Of a stretch of DNA of 64,000 nucleotides, positions 61,182 through 64,000 are shown one piece after another. A program made the translations under genes and the position numbers. The stretch's first letter is position 1; each line of letters begins with the position of its first letter. Source of the stretch: Amycolatopsis marina (GTDB lineage Bacteria; Actinomycetota; Actinomycetes; Mycobacteriales; Pseudonocardiaceae). The stretch covers positions 62,001 through 126,000 of the forward strand of contig NZ_FOKG01000017.1 of the NCBI RefSeq assembly GCF_900111885.1, read 5' to 3'. A model generated the notes under the pieces. The model was not told the DNA's origin. It was given only the letters and a program-made list of their open reading frames with translations, and did not search any database.

Positions 61182-62264
61182 TTGGACCAACCGGTGGCTG
61201 AGTGGCAGCCCAGCGGTGAGCCGCACATCGGGATTATCGGCTGTGGCAGCATCGGGTCCCTGCTGGCGGCGCATCTGACTCTCGCTGGTCGCTCCGTCAG
61301 CGTTGTCGACAGTTGGTTCAGGAACGTGGAGGAGATCCGTGGCCACGGAGTGGAGATCCAGGCGCCGGACGAGGCCGTGCGGGCACGGATCGACGCCCAC
61401 AACATCGACGAGGTACAGAACATCGCGCGACCACTCGATGTTCTGCTTCTCGCGGTCAAGGCGTACGAGAGCGCGAACGCGCTGGCACTGATGGCCCCGC
61501 TCATTCAGGACGACACCATCGTCGTCCCCGTGCAGAATGGGATGGCCGAGGATTGGATTGCGAACGTTCTCCCGCGGGGGCGGCTGGTCGGCTGCGCGGT
61601 TCATGTGCCGGCGGAGCTCACCGCGCCAGGTCGTGTCAGGAGGTACCTTCCGCGAGGTCGGCGGACTTTCAGCCTTGGCGCCGTAGGGGGCGACTCGATC
61701 GCGCCCGCGCAGTATCTCGCCGAGCTGATCCAGCCGGCAGGCGACACCGAGTTCGCCGCGGACCTGCCGGCTGTGAAATGGGCAAAGCTCGCTGTGAACA
61801 CCATGACTAATGCGCCGGCCGGCCTGACCGGGTGGACCACGAACCGGTTGTGGTCCGATCCGCGATCGGAACCTCTCATCACCCGAGCGGCGGGGGAGAC
61901 GCTGGCCGTGGCCGAGGCGTCAGGCGTGCAGCCTGCGCTGGTCTTCGGACGTATTCGCCCCGAACTGTTCCACCGGGCGGTGAGCGACCATGGCGCGGAG
62001 GCGGAACTGTCAGCGGCGATGGCCGAGATGGCCGCGGAACGCACCGGTGCTTCCGAGAGTAGACCTTCCCTGCTTCAGGACGTCGACCGAGGCCGCCGAA
62101 CGGAAGTGAGCTACCTCAACGGGTTCGTCGTGCGACAGGGCGCCACCCGCGGTGTGCCCACCCCGGTGAACGCGGCTCTGCATGATCTTGTGGCAGAGAT
62201 CGACAGGGGTCGCCTGAAGAAGGCGCCCGGGAACATGGACAAACTGCGTGCCCTGGTCGGGTGA
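61182..62264 (+). CDS. Ketopantoate-reductase-like (ApbA/PanE family) dehydrogenase
   Basis: The 360-residue protein has an N-terminal Rossmann GIIGCGSIGSLLAAHL (about 17-32), VLLLAVKAYESANAL, VPVQNGMAED and a C-terminal KWAKLAVNTMTNAPAGLTG, KxxxN-type catalytic region. PanE makes pantoate, but paralogues in sugar-acid operons reduce other 2-oxo acids. The TTG at 61182 is assigned; a GTG four codons later is possible. It is the last gene of the plus-strand operon. Confidence 0.87.
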   Translation: MDQPVAEWQPSGEPHIGIIGCGSIGSLLAAHLTLAGRSVSVVDSWFRNVEEIRGHGVEIQAPDEAVRARIDAHNIDEVQNIARPLDVLLLAVKAYESANALALMAPLIQDDTIVVPVQNGMAEDWIANVLPRGRLVGCAVHVPAELTAPGRVRRYLPRGRRTFSLGAVGGDSIAPAQYLAELIQPAGDTEFAADLPAVKWAKLAVNTMTNAPAGLTGWTTNRLWSDPRSEPLITRAAGETLAVAEASGVQPALVFGRIRPELFHRAVSDHGAEAELSAAMAEMAAERTGASESRPSLLQDVDRGRRTEVSYLNGFVVRQGATRGVPTPVNAALHDLVAEIDRGRLKKAPGNMDKLRALVG

Positions 62265-62298
62265 GCAAACAGGGAACCCGGCACCCCAGTTCGGACGC

Positions 62299-62655
62299 CT
62301 AGCCGTCGTCAGATCGGTAGGAGTTGATGCGTTCGCGGGCATCGGGGTCGGCGAACACCTCAGCGAACTCGCCGACACTCGCGTCTATTGCTGCCCGCAG
62401 GCCGACGTTCTGCCAAGTCTCGAACAGGCGCTTCTGCGCTGCCATCGCAACGGGGGAGTGCCCTGCGACTGCTCGGGCCAGGTCGGTGGTGACATTCTCG
62501 AGTTCGTCCGGTGCCACGATCTTGTTGACGAATCCGTGCGCGTCCAGTTCGGCGACGCCATACAGGCCGCCGGTGAGGAGCAACTCCTTGGCCTTACCGA
62601 GTCCGAGATGTTGTTGGAGCAGTGCGGCATCGAGCACCGAAGGGATCCCGACCTT
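62299..62655 (-). pseudogene. Enoyl-CoA hydratase, C-terminal fragment
   Basis: Reading from about 62655, VGIPSVLDAALLQQHLGLGKAKELLLTGG and AQKRLFETWQNVGLRAAIDASVGEFAEVF match the second half of crotonase-family proteins with an intact end. The first 130 or so residues (oxyanion-hole region) are missing; upstream sequence is unrelated. It was cut by an insertion or deletion near 62655. Confidence 0.82.
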
Positions 62656-63248
62656 GGAAACACATCGCCGAGCCGATCCATCGATTGACTGAATCGACCG
62701 TTGACGCGGCGGACGCCGCCGCGTCTGCATCGTCGTCCGCCGACTCTGCTGCCGCCTCCGCCGACTCGGCCCAGTACGAGGTCGAGCACGTTCAGCGCCT
62801 GATCCGAGACCTGCAGGAGGTGGTCGAGGAACTGCAGAGTGACTCGTTGCAGAACCTCGCGTACCGGGTGATCCGGCTCCGTCGGAAGGTTTGGTGGAGT
62901 TTCACAGTCGACACCTTTGAGCACGCATCCAAGCGAGCGGACAACCTGGAGCGCCAACTCCGTGAGTTGCTGACCGGGGAGGTATCGCTCGACGCCGCTC
63001 GCAACAGCTGGGAACTCCGAGTCTGGCAAGACCTGCTGAAGGATCGCCGGAAGCAGCACGGTGAGCGGGGCACGCAGAAGTGGTGGTACACAGCGATCCG
63101 CGAAGTCGTCTCCTTCTTGGAGCGCCCAGCGTACGCCGCTCCCGACCTGCCGGACCTTCGCAGCGCGCTCAAAGCTGACCTTGATCATGAGGTGGATGAC
63201 CCGGAAAGCGTCACGAATCAGTTCAGTGCTCTAGTGACGGATGAGTAG
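62622..63248 (+). CDS. Hypothetical coiled-coil protein
   Basis: The up-to-208-residue product has an Ala/Ser/Asp-rich segment (about 30-50) leading into heptad-type helices (VEHVQRLIRDLQEVVEELQ), a charged middle (SKRADNLERQLRELLTGEV) and an acidic C terminus. There is no signal or membrane segment. The first 12 residues run antisense to the truncated hydratase, so a TTG at 62685 may be the true start. Function is unknown; placement beside the right attachment site suggests mobile-element cargo. Confidence 0.6.
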   Translation: MRHRAPKGSRPWKHIAEPIHRLTESTVDAADAAASASSSADSAAASADSAQYEVEHVQRLIRDLQEVVEELQSDSLQNLAYRVIRLRRKVWWSFTVDTFEHASKRADNLERQLRELLTGEVSLDAARNSWELRVWQDLLKDRRKQHGERGTQKWWYTAIREVVSFLERPAYAAPDLPDLRSALKADLDHEVDDPESVTNQFSALVTDE

Positions 63249-64000
63249 ATGCGCTGACCGTGCACGGCCGGGTGTGTTTGGCAACGGGAACGATGGCCTT
63301 GCGGAGCCGGTCCCTTCGCGCCGTGCCGATCGCGCGATCGAGGGCGCTGTGTCCGGGTTTGCCAAGTGTGCCAACAACCGATGTTGCGTCCGCACCGAAA
63401 ATGGCGCGTTCGCTGTTGAAGCCGATGTCTTGGTTGACTACGATGGAAGTCTGACCGCAGGGAGTGATCGCGCGATGATCGGCCTTCACACGGTTTTCGC
63501 TGGAGCAATCCTGGAGCACACCTGCGCGCACAACGGCAGTCAACTGCACCGAACCGCATTGAACGGAACCGTTTTTCCTGCGGTTTCTCCGTTTGCGCAG
63601 GTGGAGAGGTCCAGTCCACCTGACTGGCAGTGAGGGGGTCAGGGGTTCGAGTCCCCTTAGCTCCACCCTAGGGGTCTTACTAGAACAAGTGCCTGAATGA
63701 AGGCCACGAAGTAGGACCGCGACGCCTGAAGGCGAGCAAGGACCACCCGCATTGCGGGTGGTCCTTTTGATTGTGCCCTCCGCGCTGGTTGCTGCGGTCC
63801 GCTGACCTTGGATGGCGTGGAGCTCGGCGAAGGGCTCACGGAGCTCACCCTCTGTGATCTTGTCGTCCTCGATGTAGAGGGTGTGGAAGATAGCTTGGTT
63901 GAGTAGGCGGCGCTGTTGGTCGTTGCAGCGTCGGTACAGCTGGTCGGGCTGTTCGAGGAGAGCAAGGCCGGCGTTGACGAGCTGGGCGCTGTCGGTGAGG
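63223..64000 (-). CDS. Serine recombinase, C-terminal part, 5' end outside the window
   Basis: The minus-strand frame entering at the window edge reads LLEQPDQLYRRCNDQQRRLLNQAIFHTLYI and EGELREPFAELHAIQ, the C-terminal end of large serine recombinases. The frame stays open through the terminator-like hairpin and tRNA fragment (GLEPLTPSLPVR) to a stop at 63223. The last 150 residues are probably read-through rather than functional protein. It belongs to a neighbouring element to the right. Confidence 0.65.
   Translation of the reverse strand, partial: LTDSAQLVNAGLALLEQPDQLYRRCNDQQRRLLNQAIFHTLYIEDDKITEGELREPFAELHAIQGQRTAATSAEGTIKRTTRNAGGPCSPSGVAVLLRGLHSGTCSSKTPRVELRGLEPLTPSLPVRWTGPLHLRKRRNRRKNGSVQCGSVQLTAVVRAGVLQDCSSENRVKADHRAITPCGQTSIVVNQDIGFNSERAIFGADATSVVGTLGKPGHSALDRAIGTARRDRLRKAIVPVAKHTRPCTVSASTHPSLEH
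63249..63622. other. Stretch before the right tRNA fragment
   Basis: It contains no independent plus-strand gene. Part of it (around 63484-63530, with CTGGAGCA repeated) resembles 28521-28560 before the left tRNA fragment. The minus-strand recombinase frame stays open across it. Confidence 0.45.
63623..63666 (+). repeat. tRNA-Ala(GGC) 3' fragment, attR-like, copy 2 of the 44-bp direct repeat
   Basis: Identical over 44 bases to 28669-28712 in the same orientation, covering anticodon loop to discriminator base. The anticodon stem is mismatched further upstream, so no complete tRNA is present. Together the copies bound about 35.0 kb. Confidence 0.82.
63740..63768 (+). terminator. Strong hairpin with U tract downstream of the tRNA fragment
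   Basis: GGACCACCCGC pairs with GCGGGTGGTCC over an ATT loop (11 bp), followed by TTTT. It is a textbook intrinsic terminator on the plus strand, 74 nt beyond the tRNA 3' fragment, and may be the native terminator of the original tRNA-Ala gene. Confidence 0.8.

Noticed and set aside
1..64000. CRISPR arrays
   Set aside because: No series of regularly spaced short repeats was found. The repeats seen are pairs only, and no cas genes are present.

Overview
The window is high-GC actinomycete DNA, most likely from a Pseudonocardiaceae-type genome. The signs are GTG and TTG starts, GGAGG ribosome binding sites, short start/stop overlaps inside operons, and actinobacterial protein families throughout. 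There is no complete tRNA, no rRNA and no CRISPR array. Genus cannot be fixed from the sequence alone.

Region 1 (1-14401) is an aromatic-ring degradation cluster. It encodes a two-subunit Rieske ring-hydroxylating dioxygenase, a cis-dihydrodiol dehydrogenase, an extradiol (VOC) dioxygenase cut by the window edge, and an alpha/beta hydrolase of the meta-cleavage type. The lower pathway follows: 2-oxopent-4-enoate hydratase, acylating acetaldehyde dehydrogenase and 4-hydroxy-2-oxovalerate aldolase. An HpaB-type flavin monooxygenase, its probable flavin reductase, an SCP2 lipid-carrier protein and a cupin protein are mixed in. No Rieske ferredoxin or ferredoxin reductase is visible; the operon instead carries a rubredoxin and a single-chain ETF beta-alpha fusion. 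A GntR repressor sits in the middle, and a palindrome close to GATnCTAGnATC lies before its own gene and before each transcription unit.

Region 2 (14402-31300) is mobile and defence DNA. A broken IS4-family transposase is followed by a TIR-domain island: a DUF1883-TIR protein and a ThsB-like TIR protein on the plus strand, converging on a minus-strand operon of ThsB-like TIR, a two-TM macro-domain protein and a HIT-family hydrolase. The TIR plus TM-macro pair matches type II Thoeris; the HIT gene and the additional TIR proteins make it unusual. Next come an integrase remnant, a complete Wadjet system (JetABCD), a TcmP remnant, a tRNA-Ala(GGC) 3' fragment, and an intact tyrosine integrase with an excisionase. 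A diverged repeat of about 154 bp occurs at both ends of this region.

Region 3 (31284-39860) is a sulfur and persulfide group: an MBL-fold double rhodanese, an MFS transporter, a chimeric cysteine desulfurase fragment, two tandem ArsR-rhodanese proteins, a CstR-like sensor without the copper-binding His, a 55-residue Cys-rich protein behind a CsoR/CstR-type operator, and a DUF2892 membrane protein. Several eroded genes lie between them. Broken IS5 and IS481 transposases follow (about 39990-40930).

Region 4 (41238-62264) holds two divergent polyol/sugar-acid operons. Each has its own FCD-type GntR regulator with a GGTATACC operator at its start, a TRAP transporter, an Fe-dependent alcohol dehydrogenase, an Ldh-family oxidoreductase and an RraA-family protein. 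The minus-strand operon adds an FGGY kinase, a DhnA-type class I aldolase, an aldehyde dehydrogenase, a zinc alcohol dehydrogenase and a D-2-hydroxyacid dehydrogenase. The plus-strand operon adds a ketopantoate-reductase-like protein.

The right end has a truncated enoyl-CoA hydratase, a coiled-coil protein, a second copy of the tRNA-Ala 3' fragment and the end of a serine recombinase. The two 44-bp tRNA fragments are about 35 kb apart in direct orientation. The tyrosine integrase lies just inside the left one, so Regions 3 and 4 probably form one integrated island.
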